The notes: generated by a model not told the origin, from the letters alone. DNA of 64,000 nt from Dipteris shenzhenensis (GCA_047967505.1 CM106538.1), one strand, 5' to 3'; shown: positions 12,465-23,217, numbered from the stretch's first letter. Numbers and translations: made by a program.

Positions 12465-12469
12465 ATACC
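12459..12469 (-). promoter_or_regulatory. Primer-binding-site-like motif (initiator tRNA-Met), minus strand
   Basis: On the minus strand this reads GGTATCAGAGC, the core of the plant initiator tRNA-Met primer-binding site. It lies next to the inner edge of the 12475-12754 repeat. Its GCTCTG half is also the last part of the 18S match, so the junction falls on shared bases. Confidence 0.55.
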
Positions 12470-12474
12470 CACAG

Positions 12475-12754
12475 TCACGAGGGTAAAGTTTTCCCCTATA
12501 AATTTTTTTTTTCTCTTTTCCTTTGCTCCTCGGGTTGGTCCCCTACCGGGATCCCAAAGCACCACTTGACTTAGTTTTGGGTAAGCTGCCTTGCTGAGTG
12601 GACTCCACCTCACTGACTGTCCTTCACCTTCACAAAGATTTACTGACCATCAGACGCCCAAAAGAATGGACAAGAACTTCTTTCGTGAGCTACGGACTAT
12701 GAAGAACCTCTCCTTCACATAGGGCTTGTCAGAGTGCTGTGTAATGAAAGTAAT
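12475..12754 (-). repeat. LTR-like direct repeat, copy 2
   Basis: Second copy of the 279 bp repeat at 10618-10896. With the adjoining minus-strand primer-binding motif it fits a 5' LTR of an element that reads leftward. Clean TG...CA ends are not obvious at both edges, so the LTR assignment is inferred. Confidence 0.8.
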
Positions 12755-12924
12755 CACCGGCCGCAACGACCGTGCCCAATCTTGCAAGACAAGCACGCAC
12801 AAAAACGGCCAAAACGTTCGGCGGAGAGAAGGGTTCACCCACCCATGGAGTGTTCAGTAGTCACAAGAGGGGTGGGGGACCAGACGCCTCACCACACCAT
12901 GACCCTTGTTCAACGGTCGGCCTT

Positions 12925-13860
12925 TGCCCACAAGCAGGAGAACCACTTCCCATCTCTGTCAGACACAATCTCCTTCGGTAGCCCATGGTGTTTGACTAGA
13001 AACTTGAAGAAGAGCCTTGGTGTTGCTTGGGCATCCAAAGTTGCATACTTTGTGAGTCTACAAACCACCACAAAGATGCTCTTCATTGTTCGGTAGATAG
13101 GTTATGAAGTCCATGGAGACACTCTCCCATGGTTTGGATGGGATGTCTAAGGGTTGAAGCAGCCCTACTGGTTTCATCCTTTCCGCCTTGTCTTGCCCAC
13201 AAATGTGACAAGTCCTCACATAGGCATCCGCATCCCTCTCCATTAGTGGCGACCAAAAGTTTCTTGAGAGCATCTCAAGAGTCTTTTCCTGTCCTAGATG
13301 GCCTGCCCACTGTGGATCATGGTGTTCCTTGATCATCCTCTTTCTCAAGCCTCCCACACATGGGACATATACTCTACGTTGCTTGAAATAGATGACCCCA
13401 TTACGTACCTCAATGTGTGCCCACTTTGCTGCAGTCCCAAGTATCTTCTTGGCAAATTCATCCTCCCCATACCCTATTTTGATCTCTTCCAAAACTGTTG
13501 ACCCATGTAGAATTTGGACTGTAGCCAAGTGGGGGATTCGAGAGAGGGCATCTGCCACTACATTCTCTTTGTCGGGCTTGTACTTGATCTCGAAGTCAAA
13601 GTTGGCTAGAAAATCCTACCACCTTGCTTGCTTGGGAGACAACTTGGGCTGTGTCACAAAATAGGATGTAGTGACATTATCTGTAAAAACAGAGAAGTGG
13701 TTGCCCAAGAGATAATGCTTCCAAGTCCTTAAGCAATGCACCACCGCGGTCATCTCCTTGATGGCTTGAGAGACTGCTACCACCTTCTTACCTCTCTCGC
13801 CATTGGCGCGTATGCAGAGGCATAAGAGGTAGTTTGAACCTGTTGCAGATGGTGCAACCG
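12925..13860 (-). pseudogene. Ty3/Gypsy pol fragment (RNase H end to integrase core), truncated
   Basis: Minus-strand reading begins in the RNase H region ('LRTWKHYLLG', 'FEIKYKP', 'VVADALSR') near 13860-13530. It continues through an integrase HHCC zinc-binding motif (H-H...H and 'CHICGQDK', about 13250-13180) into the catalytic core with 'SMDF' and, after a frameshift near 13070, 'IVSDRD'. Two of the three D,D-35-E residues are therefore visible; the Glu is lost because similarity stops near 12925. A TAG at 13616-13618 replaces the Gln expected in 'ARWQDF'. The fragment lies inside the block that splits the LINE. Confidence 0.9.
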
Positions 13861-13979
13861 GGATGGGACACTCAACAGTAGATAGGGGGGGACATGAATT
13901 GGCTCCCAGAGCCTACCGCTAGCCCAGCAGCGTCCCCAGCGTCTAGCGAGACGCGGGGGGCTCCTCTAAGCGGAACAGA

Positions 13980-15171
13980 AAGGGTGCCAGCAACACCCTT
14001 GTCGTTGAGATATTCTTGATTCAAATCTGCCTACAATACCTCCATTGTCACATAGGATCGCTGCCGCATTTTCGAATAGATCAGCCACTTTCCTTCGAAT
14101 TCATCCTTGAACCCCATCCTATTAAGGACCGTGAGAAGAAACTCCCACCTCACACGGTCGTAGGCCTTGTCTAGGTCCTCTTCAAACAATAAAACTTCAT
14201 GACCTTTATCAAGGGCATAGTTGATGGCAACTAACACGTTGAGTATGTTCTCTCGAATATATCCTTGCCTTTCACGAAACCTCTTTGTTCCCACTGGTCT
14301 ACAACAATTTTGCAGACTTCTCTGATTGGAATTACAAGTGCTTGGTAATCATAATATATGAAGCATAATTATTGGTTGCCAGTCACTCACTGACTCTGGT
14401 GTTTAGTAAAAAGTTTCATCATCCTAGCAGTTACGTCTTCTGAGAGTATACCATACAAAGCATTTTCCAGCTTGTCCACGGCTTTGCCAATTGCAGTCTT
14501 GGGTACTTAGAAACCCTACCCCTTGCAAAGTTTCATCATCCTAGCAGTTACGTCTTCTGAGAGTGTACCCTTCGTGACCACTCTATTTTCCATCTCTAGG
14601 CACTCTATCATCGGCTAAGGCATTAAAAGCATTTTCCAGCTTGTCCACGGCTTTGCCAATTGGAGTCTTGGGTACTTAGAAACCCTACCCCTTGCAAAAC
14701 CCCATGCACATGCACATGCCACTCTACGTGTTGTAATGCTAGTTCACACACAATTTCGCTTAGCTCCTTGTGGAAGACCTCTGCTAAGTGCAAAAAGTCT
14801 ACGAGGACATTTCCCTATTCATCTGGCACCTTGTTGATGGCTTCTCTTAAATGCTTCTTCTTAATGGGCTCGAATAAGGCTTTGGACATGCCCCCACCTC
14901 AAGCCACATATGATGGCTCTCAACATAGGCTTGTTCTCCTCCTTCGATTCCCAATCTCTCAGGGCAATCTAAGGATGGGATCCCTTGGGGTATATTCGAC
15001 ACTTAGAGGGATCACCTTGCCATTGTCAACAATGCTGTGGCCCCTTTCCTTGGCTAGCCTCATGACCCTCTGAATCCCCACATCAGCATGGGTCAACTGG
15101 GCCTCCATGCAACTCCTGCCAAAGTCCTGCCAAAGCATCCTATATAGCCTTACAGAATCCTTTAGAGCCAA
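13980..15171 (-). pseudogene. L1-type LINE, 5' part of reverse transcriptase, interrupted
   Basis: Minus-strand reading shows 'ARMMKLF' and 'QRGFVKGKDIFE' near 14450-14270. After a frameshift it reads 'IRENILNVL', then the RT motif 'DLDKAYDRVRWEFL' (14200-14130) and a degenerate 'RQGCCWHPF' near 13990, where RQGCPLAPF-type sequence is expected. Similarity stops there and resumes on the same strand at 10440 with the next conserved block, so about 3.5 kb was inserted into the RT domain. The region from 14700 to 15171 probably belongs to the pre-RT part of ORF2, but I recognise no motif there. Confidence 0.85.
14411..14699. repeat. Local duplication inside the LINE relic
   Basis: Two segments, 'gtttcatcatcctagcagtt...' (14411 and 14527) and 'agcattttccagcttgtccacgg...' (14456 and 14628), occur twice in the same order. 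The second copy has about 57 bp extra between them. This is a local tandem duplication after insertion. Confidence 0.85.
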
Positions 15172-15518
15172 AAAACCTCTTGCTAAACTTTAAAGGAAGG
15201 TCACTCGACTTACCTGCAATGCTTGGAGCACAAAATTGCCACATTATAAAAATATATTATGGGAGGCTTGTAGAGGTCACATGTTCTTCGGAGGTTCATG
15301 GGACCTCTCAAGTACCATCCTTCTTCTGATATATAGAATCTATTGAGTCTACTTGCTTAAATTCAATACCTTTTCTCTGATTGGACCACTCAAGAAAGGT
15401 CGGACTAGGGGCTTAATGTCTAGCCTTTCTTGAGTGAGTTGGATTCTCGAGCAGAGAATCCATTGAGAATCCATTGACGGTCGAGAATCGGCATCGGTCG
15501 ACGTTTACCGATTGAAAC

Positions 15519-15601
15519 CGATGAAACCGGCTTGTGGCCATGGCTCTAGTTTCACCGGTATCGACCGAAACCGGAGCCATGGCCGCGAGCCGGTTTCATC
15601 G
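15519..15601. repeat. Foldback (about 40 bp arms) upstream of the omega-amidase start
   Basis: The arms 15519-15559 and 15561-15601 are imperfect reverse complements that share CGATGAAACCGGCT and GGCCATGGCTC blocks. The end lies about 100 bp before the first ATG of the gene, within its probable promoter or 5' UTR. It could be a small MITE remnant or simply a local palindrome. Confidence 0.85.
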
Positions 15602-15702
15602 CCAAGGAAGGTGCTTTCTGGCTTGAAGTAAGGATTCCTTGAGTTGGGACGGTGATTGATGCAGGCGATGGTAGTGAAGGGTTATATTATAGGAAGAGCT
15701 TC

Positions 15703-16874
15703 ATGAAAGGTTCTGTGATTTTCCACTCGTTCCGTCTGCTCTCACTCTCACGTCCGCCTCCTTCCATCGCAATCTCTCTTTCCCTGCCTCTTCGAGCTTG
15801 CTTTGCTACTATGAGTGCGGGATCAGCTCGCCTCCCTCCCGCTGTTTCTCCTCCTCCGACTTCCCACTCGGGCAAGGTAGTTGCTGGAGCTGTAATCATC
15901 CTTTTTACTCGCTTTTGTCCATCTTCGCAACCCTTTGTGCTAATACCATGGCCGTAGCTGAGAGCCGTCATTTGGGTCCTTCTCCTGTTTACAGTTCAAG
16001 GTCGCTTTATGCCAACTGGCGGTGACTTCAGACAAGGACACAAATATCGCGCATGCGCGGGAGAAGATCGAGTCTGCAGCCGATAATGGCGCGAAGCTGA
16101 TCGTTCTCCCTGTATGTGTCGCCACCGGTTGATTTCGATTCTCATTTCCTCAGGCCACAATGTTGGCTTAAATAGAAAAGCAGATCAATTTGGTAACTTG
16201 TCCTTTCCGAGAAGGTAACACTCGAAGACTTGAGCTGGGCAGGAAATGTGGAATTGTCCATATTCCAACTCTAGTTTCCCAGTCTATGCAGAAGAAATCA
16301 ACGCCGGAGGTGAAGGGTCCCCGTCAGCTGCAATGCTTTCTGAAGTTGCCAAAGCAAGAGGAGTGACTATTATTGGTGGATCTATATCTGAGCGCAGCGC
16401 TGATTGCCTTTTCAATACCTGTTGCATCTTTGGAACGGATGGTGAATTGAAAGCCAAACACCGAAAGGTTGGTTGGTATTTAAAATTTCACTTGTTTGAA
16501 GTTGAGACGATCAAATGCCACGCACGTGTAAACAGTGGTATATTGAATTTCGGATTTTAAGGCAAAATCGGGAGAGTGGTAGCTTGATTTCTACCCATTT
16601 TGATGGTCTGCCTGATGATGTAATTTTACCTCGATCAACGGCTACAGTGAACTCAGAATCCACAGGCAAAGTCGGGACATTGAAAAGTGGTTGTTTTTCA
16701 TCACGGGGCAGATTTCTATCATTGTCATGGTCGTGCTCAATGATGTTGTGCATCACAATGTTTCTTCTTGGATTGATTAGATACATCTTTTCGACATTGA
16801 CATTCCTGGGAAAATGACGTTCAAGGAGTCTGACACATTGACTGCTGGGGAGAGTCTGACTATTGTTGATACAG
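15703..16874 (+). CDS. Omega-amidase (nitrilase superfamily, plastid type), 5' four exons only
   Basis: Omega-amidase hydrolyses alpha-ketoglutaramate and alpha-ketosuccinamate to 2-oxoacids plus ammonia. Exons: 15703-15876, 15995-16111, 16243-16467 and 16781-16874, each with GT/AG borders; the first three are in phase 0 and the fourth ends in phase 1. Exon 1 encodes a Ser/Arg-rich, acid-poor leader like the plastid transit peptide of plant homologues; a second in-frame ATG at 15811 could give a shorter cytosolic form. Exon 2 has '[13 protein letters not shown]'. The exon 2/3 junction gives 'LPEMWN' with the catalytic Glu, exon 3 ends 'AKHRK' with the catalytic Lys, and exon 4 has '[10 protein letters not shown]' and 'ESLTIVDT'. 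The exon with the catalytic Cys (GICYD motif) and everything downstream was not found, so the gene is truncated or continues beyond a very long intron. I saw no stop or frameshift in the four exons. Confidence 0.9.
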
Positions 16875-19440
16875 GTATCTTGCAAAATCCTGGTGTAGTA
16901 GTGCTCGATAGTAAGTGACGGCCTGCCTGTAAACCGTGATCTTACCCCTCGAAAGTTTTGGTATAAGAGGACAAACTTTCATTTTTGTGCATCATACCAT
17001 GGGTTGTCTCACGATGATAGAGTGTGATATGAGGTCAACATGATCAAGAGGATCTAATGATAGTGACTATCGCAGATCATAAGGATGTTTTTCCTTTTAA
17101 GACCCTTGATCAAGGGTTTCTTGCAATCCTCTGCTGTTTGAGAACTCTTGAGAATGTAAATTGCACAATGTGCGTAGAGGTATACATGTACACAAAGAGT
17201 GGCGAAATGGACATGTCCAAAATGTAAAAAGTGTGTGTGAAGAGACCATTGGGGCTCTCAAAGTTAGGGTTCTATATTCATCATTGTAACCTTCATCTTG
17301 TTCCACAAAGAGGTGTGCATATCAGATAGAATCCTGGTGTATGGAGACTGCCTCCCTCCACTCCTCTCCTCTCTCCCACACCTCAAAACACTCTTTGAAC
17401 ATGGTATCAGAGGCAAAGGGCTAAGCCATTCTCCTCTCTCCCACACGTCAACGCACTTTCAACATATAAGTGCTTACTTTTATGTAGGTTTGCTTATAGC
17501 TTGGGGAACACATCAACTTCTCCAAATAGTATATTTTCTTGTTTTTCAAATTTTGCTCATGCGAACTCCATCCTAGTATCTGACACATCCACACATTGGT
17601 ATGCTGGATTTGATCATGTCAGTTACTGCAATTTTATATCCATGCATGAACATGACATGCTGAAACAGGTTATCCCCAAAGCTGCACTAGACTGCACTAT
17701 TCTAGACTAAATTATATGGAACAGAGTATCACACTACATGACCTGACAACTTAACGTAAAGATCAACGCTTTCCAAGAGGGTTCTTGGAAAAAAGAGCAT
17801 TGCCACTTCAAAGACAAGGTCTCTCTCCTGGGCAGTATGAGCTCCAAAGACTTTGGCGGAAATTCTTGAGTGATGGACTTCTCCTTTCATTGACACCACG
17901 CTCTGGCACTCGTATCATCTATGCACACACGTTATACAACATCTCTCAAAGCTACCTTGCCCCACCCCTTGTGCACTGCTCACCATCAATGACATCATAT
18001 ATGTAGGCCTGAAGCTACATAGTGGCCAAGCTAAGAGGCTATGTACTGATTACATTGCATGTGGACTAATATCCTGTCCCCGATCATGGCAAAGTTATAT
18101 ACTGAAGCAGTCTACACTGGTTTTTTCCACACTTAGATCCTTAATACCATCATTCCTATCCACATGGCCATAGCCCGGAAATCTACAAGGCCATCATGAT
18201 TAGGTCATGGGTTCCTTCAGAAAGTTATGAGCGCATCATATGCGCTATTTGTGGAGTTATCATTCCACTTATTAAAAGAGGGTTTGGGCCATGCATTAAA
18301 GAACTGATCTCATTGTTTGTAGCTTTGTGGTTGGATTCAAATTTTAGCATTTAGTTTGGTTTTTTCAGCCATGTATCTATCTTGGGCTTGTGAATGTGAT
18401 GTCTTTTAATTAATACTAATCATGCTCAATTGGATACTTTAATTGTTGATGTGGATATTGCTAACGGATCTTTGTTCTAAGCCTGGAAATTTGACAATGT
18501 AATTGAATGAGTTTAAAGGAGATCTTTTATCTACAAATGGATGCCTTTGGTTAAAGAAAACTTTGCAAACAATGTGCCTTTGGTTGAGAATGTGAATCTG
18601 TCTAGCCCACCTAGTACTAGTGCATAGTGAGAGTATAAGCATGAAACTCTTTCCAATCTCACACCAAGTGAGTGCACAAGCAGACAACCTGAAATTTATC
18701 CAACGACAGTAGAGGATTGTAGCAAAGAAAACATATATAGTTTTTTCACAAAAAGGTACCAAAGTAACTAAGAATGTTTCTAGATAGCAACCTAGAAACA
18801 CATTTTATTTCACAAATGTTTCATTCCTTTGAATGTGAAATGTTTAAAAGTGATTCTATAAATTGCAATTTTTATAAATGCACATAATAAATTTTAACTT
18901 AGTGTTTAAATAGGCATGAGAAGCTTGTGCAATTTGCCCTATTGTGCAATGTGCATTATTCTAGTAGAAACGTTACATCATAGTGCACATTGCACGGTTG
19001 TACGACTTTTCATCAAAGGCAAACCCAGTTTCACCATTTTTGTGAAATGTTTCTTCCCTAAGACGTTCTGAGGGCCTAAATGCTTGAAATGCTTTTTGTG
19101 GTGACTATGGAAGGTGCAAGGTGAAACATCAGCCAAAGGGGGACTAGAAAAACGAACTGTTGCTACTCTTTATTCCTCCCTTCACCATCCCCTTCTTCTC
19201 TAGACCAATATCCAGCTGAATTCAGCATAGTTGCAATAAGAAAAGGACCAACTATATCTCTATCACATTTGGCAGAATGATCCTAATTATTTTGGTAAAC
19301 ATAAATACCTCACTTCTATAACGATATACAAGGATCCTTGATTTTACTCGTTTTTCATGCCTGGGAAAGTTGGTTAATATTTGAATTACGACTTTATAGT
19401 TACACAACAGAAATAGAGGAGGAAATGTATCATATCTAGA
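16875..19440. other. Probable intron or post-truncation sequence with LTR-like piece
   Basis: I found no further omega-amidase exon. A primer-binding motif at 17402 suggests an LTR ending near 17401, with a leader to its right. From 17800 to 19400 I see AT-rich, non-coding sequence with no recognisable domain. Confidence 0.5.
17402..17413 (+). promoter_or_regulatory. Primer-binding-site-like motif (tRNA-Met)
   Basis: TGGTATCAGAGG follows '...ctttgaaca', consistent with an LTR that ends in CA. I could not define the LTR start, and no pol follows, so this would be a solo or truncated LTR element just downstream of the last visible omega-amidase exon. Confidence 0.5.
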
Positions 19441-20115
19441 TCAATGTAAATATGTAGCCCATTCCCCCCCTCCATTTGGCCAATTGAAGTCGCTGGCCAT
19501 ACCGAAATTGACATGCAAATGTATCCCAGGCTGTGTATGTCTGCCAAACGCATCCCTCTGATATGATGGCATGCCAAACGGCTGAGAAGAGGATTGACGT
19601 CTCTCCCAAGGGAATGGGCTGCCCTGCAAACCAAAACTAGCTTCTGGCATACTTACTGCTGCAGCAAAGGAGCAGTAAAATGGGTGTAACCAAGTGGGTC
19701 GTCCCAAAATAGATTGCTCCATCTGTAGAGGTGCAGAGAGCTGTAAACTATAAGATGGCGTCAAGTCTGATAATAGGGTCGGTGTTGTAGAGAATAAATC
19801 CTCAACGCCTCGATAATCCCCATACTGGGGAGGAAGCTGCTCAAACTGAGACTGACAAAAGGGCTGAAATCCTGCTAAGTGTCGGGAATCTGACGTAAAA
19901 CCCCCATGTTGTGTGGAGAATGCATCCTGGCTGTCTGACCGATCCCCATGCTGGGGCATAGGCTGCTTGCCCTTGTCAGAAAATGCGCCGAGCTGCTGGC
20001 CAATCCGCTGAGATATCTGCTCACCAATCTGCTGCCCCAACTGAAGAAATGTATCATGGAGCTTCTCATCACTGTCATGCAGTGATGAGGCTGCTGAGCT
20101 TGGGAGCCATGGTGA
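19441..20115 (-). CDS. Unidentified 225-codon open frame, Gln/Ser/Pro-rich
   Basis: The frame is open from just after a TAG at 20116-20118 down to a stop at 19441. There is no ATG near its start, so it would be an internal exon or a broken ORF. The product is rich in Gln, Ser, Pro and Phe. It has a repeated 'IGEQISQRIGQQLG' amphipathic stretch and several 'FS...QHG'-type phrases, and no domain I recognise. A minus-strand primer-binding motif lies about 540 bp upstream (20658-20669), so it may be the internal ORF of a non-autonomous LTR element. It could also be a host exon. I assign no function. Confidence 0.4.
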   Translation of the reverse strand, partial: SPWLPSSAASSLHDSDEKLHDTFLQLGQQIGEQISQRIGQQLGAFSDKGKQPMPQHGDRSDSQDAFSTQHGGFTSDSRHLAGFQPFCQSQFEQLPPQYGDYRGVEDLFSTTPTLLSDLTPSYSLQLSAPLQMEQSILGRPTWLHPFYCSFAAAVSMPEASFGLQGSPFPWERRQSSSQPFGMPSYQRDAFGRHTQPGIHLHVNFGMASDFNWPNGGGEWATYLH

Positions 20116-20657
20116 CTATCCCGGGAGAAGGAGCTCGAATCTAGCTAGCTTCCTGCAAAAAGTCCCACTCTGGCAGACAATGCTAAGCAAGTACGAGCGT
20201 AAAGGAAGAAAGGAAGCAGATAGACAAAAGCAAATGCTGCTGTAATTGCACCTGATGTTGTGTGTGCAACACACAATAAATGTCGAGAATTGGCCAAAAT
20301 GGGGCAGTGGAAGGCCTTGAGAATGGGCCAAAATGTTGTCTCGTCACCTGCTCACATTTGGGTTGTGTTGGAGTCAAATCACTGGATTGCTTTGTAACTC
20401 AAAATTCATTCGTCAGTCCTTGCTAGTCAAAAGCAAACTTAAGGAAGCTTGTCAGTGGCTTTGAGGCTGCAGTCGAGACTCCTGAGAATGATGGAAGAGT
20501 CCCTTGATGTTACAGATATGCTTAGAAAGGTTGTGCATTGAAAAATTGTACACACAGGCATCCTTAATCAAATTTGGTGATGGTGTTAGCTTTGGTGTTG
20601 CTTGCTGTTAGAATTCGGAAGGAAAGTGAAAGGAAGAAGAAAAGGTGCCAGGGTTGG

Positions 20658-20669
20658 AGCTCTGATACC
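20658..20669 (-). promoter_or_regulatory. Primer-binding-site-like motif (tRNA-Met), minus strand
   Basis: On the minus strand this reads CGGTATCAGAGC and follows '...ccccttttctaca', a plausible LTR 3' end. The LTR would extend rightward and contain the hAT-type MITE. Its outer end is not defined. Confidence 0.55.
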
Positions 20670-20766
20670 GATGTAGAAAAGGGGGTAGGGGCAAATTAAA
20701 GAAAATGATGTTAGAAATGACCCAACAGAGGGTACGCACAGCGGAAGACTGATAGAATAGCCCAGG

Positions 20767-21096
20767 CATAGTTACCAAGGAACGGCGTTCCGACATCCAG
20801 AACGTCTGGAAGGCTGTTCCAGGTAGCATGCCGGAACCGGAACGGCCCCGGAACATCTTTTTTTTTTTTTGGGGGGGGGGAGGGGGCTCTTTGAAAGTTT
20901 CAAATGGGTATTTTAGAGCTTGTATATAAAGTTTAAAGCTGTAAAATGTTAGTTTCTTTCATTTTCTAACATAATTTTAAGCCATATGATGATGTATTGT
21001 GTATGACGTGGCATTCCAGTTCCCGTTCCCCCTTCTCGGAACGTTCCCGTTCCGACACCCGAATTTCCAGAACGTTCCCGTTCCCTGGTAACTATG
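20767..21096. mobile_element. hAT-type MITE with 8 bp target duplication
   Basis: The 330 bp element starts CATAGTTACCAAGGAACG and ends with the near-complement ...GTTCCCTGGTAACTATG. It is flanked by a perfect 8 bp direct repeat, AGCCCAGG (20759-20766 and 21097-21104). An 8 bp duplication is the hallmark of hAT transposition. The subterminal parts are rich in repeated GGAACG/CGTTCC, likely transposase-binding repeats. It contains a run of 12 T followed by about 11 G (20859-20880). No coding capacity, so non-autonomous. Confidence 0.93.
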
Positions 21097-21104
21097 AGCC
21101 CAGG

Positions 21105-23217
21105 AGCTCACACAGTGTGGTGTGGGGTGTGGAATCACAAACTTCTTAAACTTAAGTGCATAGAATAGATGTGCAGACTCATCAATAGACAATGAACCAG
21201 CCAGATAGAGAAACCACCAAAATAATATATTTCCGTCCAAAGCTATGGAAACAATACAAAAGAGAGATCCAGAGTCCCACCAATGGTGTGGTCCTCTGAT
21301 CTTACCACAAGGTACTCCTCCTATCTGCTGGCTATCTCTAGAGTCGAGCCCACGTGCTCCACCTCGAGGGTGAGTAGACTTTCTGTCCAGATCCCTTCCA
21401 CCTTGCTGTCTTTGCACCAGCCTAGGTGGGCAGCACCCTCAGCTAAGTTTGCAGCTACTGTTTGCTCTCTTCTCCTCCAGTGATGAGGCCTAAGACAAGC
21501 TCCCTGCTGCTCCTTTCTGATGGGGCTTTTCTGCTGCTCCAAGTGATATGTAATGAGGCCTGAGGCCTATCCTTCTATAGGGGCTGAGCCCCTTGTCAAT
21601 TTGACCTACCAGCCAGCCCTAAATGGGCTGACTGGCTGGTTGGCTTGCAGCCCTAACCAACCGACTGATTGGCTGCTTTCCAAGCCCTATATAAGGGCCT
21701 CTGCCAGGCCCTTTTGGGCTGCTGTCAGGCCCCAAGGACAGCCCCACATTGGGCGCTACCCTTGGGCTCATCTATGGCCAAAAGTGGCTGGCCCACCATA
21801 GCCTCCACCTCTGCCCCTTCTGTCCTGCTGGTGCTGCTCTTGCTCAGGCCTGTTCCAGCCCTCAGAACCTGCTCCAACAGCTCCGTCATGCTGCTGTACT
21901 GCAGCCATACCTTCGCTGATTTCACCGCCATGTGTCGCCATGTTCTGGGCCTGTTTGCAGGCTATGACCTTGCCCACTACCCTCTCCACTTGGCCGGCCA
22001 TGCAGGCACCATCTGTCTGGGATACTTTTCTCTCTTTGATTCTTGCCCACATGGCAGCCATGCTGCTGCTCATGTGTTAGTCTCTCAAACCCTAGGTTCA
22101 CCCCCCCATGCTCTCCTCATATGGGGGCTTACAGATGGGGAGGTGACCTTTCCAACAAAGGAGTAGAAGAGCGGAAGGGAGAGAGAGAAGGGAGAGAAGG
22201 AAGGAGGAGGGAGAGAGAGAGAGAGAGAGAGAGAGTAGGCTGCAAGGAGGAGGAAGGGGATTAGATGTCACATCAAAATGTACACAATGAGTGGTGGATG
22301 GGGACTTATATAGTCTCTCCACATTTCCCACCTAAAGGGCCACTAAAATAGCCTTTCCCCCCTTTTATTACATAGACCAGGGCAAGGTAGTGGCTTAACT
22401 AGAACATCTGATCTGCTGTGTAGCCTTTTTGATGGTATGCAGTACAGGTTGGTACAACCTCAGGTTCAGTGTGGAGGTGTGGTGGAAGACTGCGTCTGAC
22501 TGGAGAACATCTGCAGATGTGTGGCAGCAGCACAGCACACTCAGTAGCAGGTCGGGGTCAGACTACAGACCGGTCGGGTCTGATCTGATTGGCAGTGTGC
22601 TGTTTTGGGCCTGGTTGGCTCAGTGTGAGTCAGCCTTGTTTGGGAGGGATTCTAGTCCCTTCAACCCTGTAAAGAGGGAGTTTTTTGGCGCATCCAAATA
22701 ATTTCCACTGAAGCCTATTAAGGGCAACGCAGGAGGAGTGCATGAGCATCTATGCTCCCAGTAGAACTCAGCATACAGTTGAATCTGACTGATTTTACCC
22801 AGCTCACTGCTGGAAATTTCTTGCTCTTCTCTTAGCTGTTATCGCACACTTTGTGGATGAATAAGAGTCTGAGTTTTTTTTGAGTCTGGACTAGTGCAAA
22901 TCATGAAGTAGTGTCCATTAGCAACTCTTCCTCATCTGAGGAGTCACCCAAACTGAGAATAGCACTTTCAGAAAAAGAGGATTTGTCTGATCCTCTTGTT
23001 CGTCTTCATTGCCTCGTGCACCACCTCTTTCTCGACGCCCTCGTCCTCTGGCCTCTACTTCCACCTCGTTCAATTCTGCTACATCAAGCATATATCAATG
23101 TCCTCCTAGTACCTTCACCTACAAGAATCTCTCTCTCTCTCAATTCTTGTGTGATTGGATATTACGTTTGGACTTGCTAGTATGCTACAGTCCTTGAGCA
23201 TCATGTGATATAACTCT
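21105..23217. other. Non-genic stretch, possibly the body of a minus-strand LTR
   Basis: Frames of up to 165 codons (21669-22166 +) lack any domain and lie over GC-rich, low-complexity sequence. This stretch may be part of the LTR whose 3' end is near 20672. I see no gene. Confidence 0.45.
22210..22236. repeat. (GA)n microsatellite
   Basis: About 13 uninterrupted GA units within a longer purine tract (22165-22260). Confidence 0.95.
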
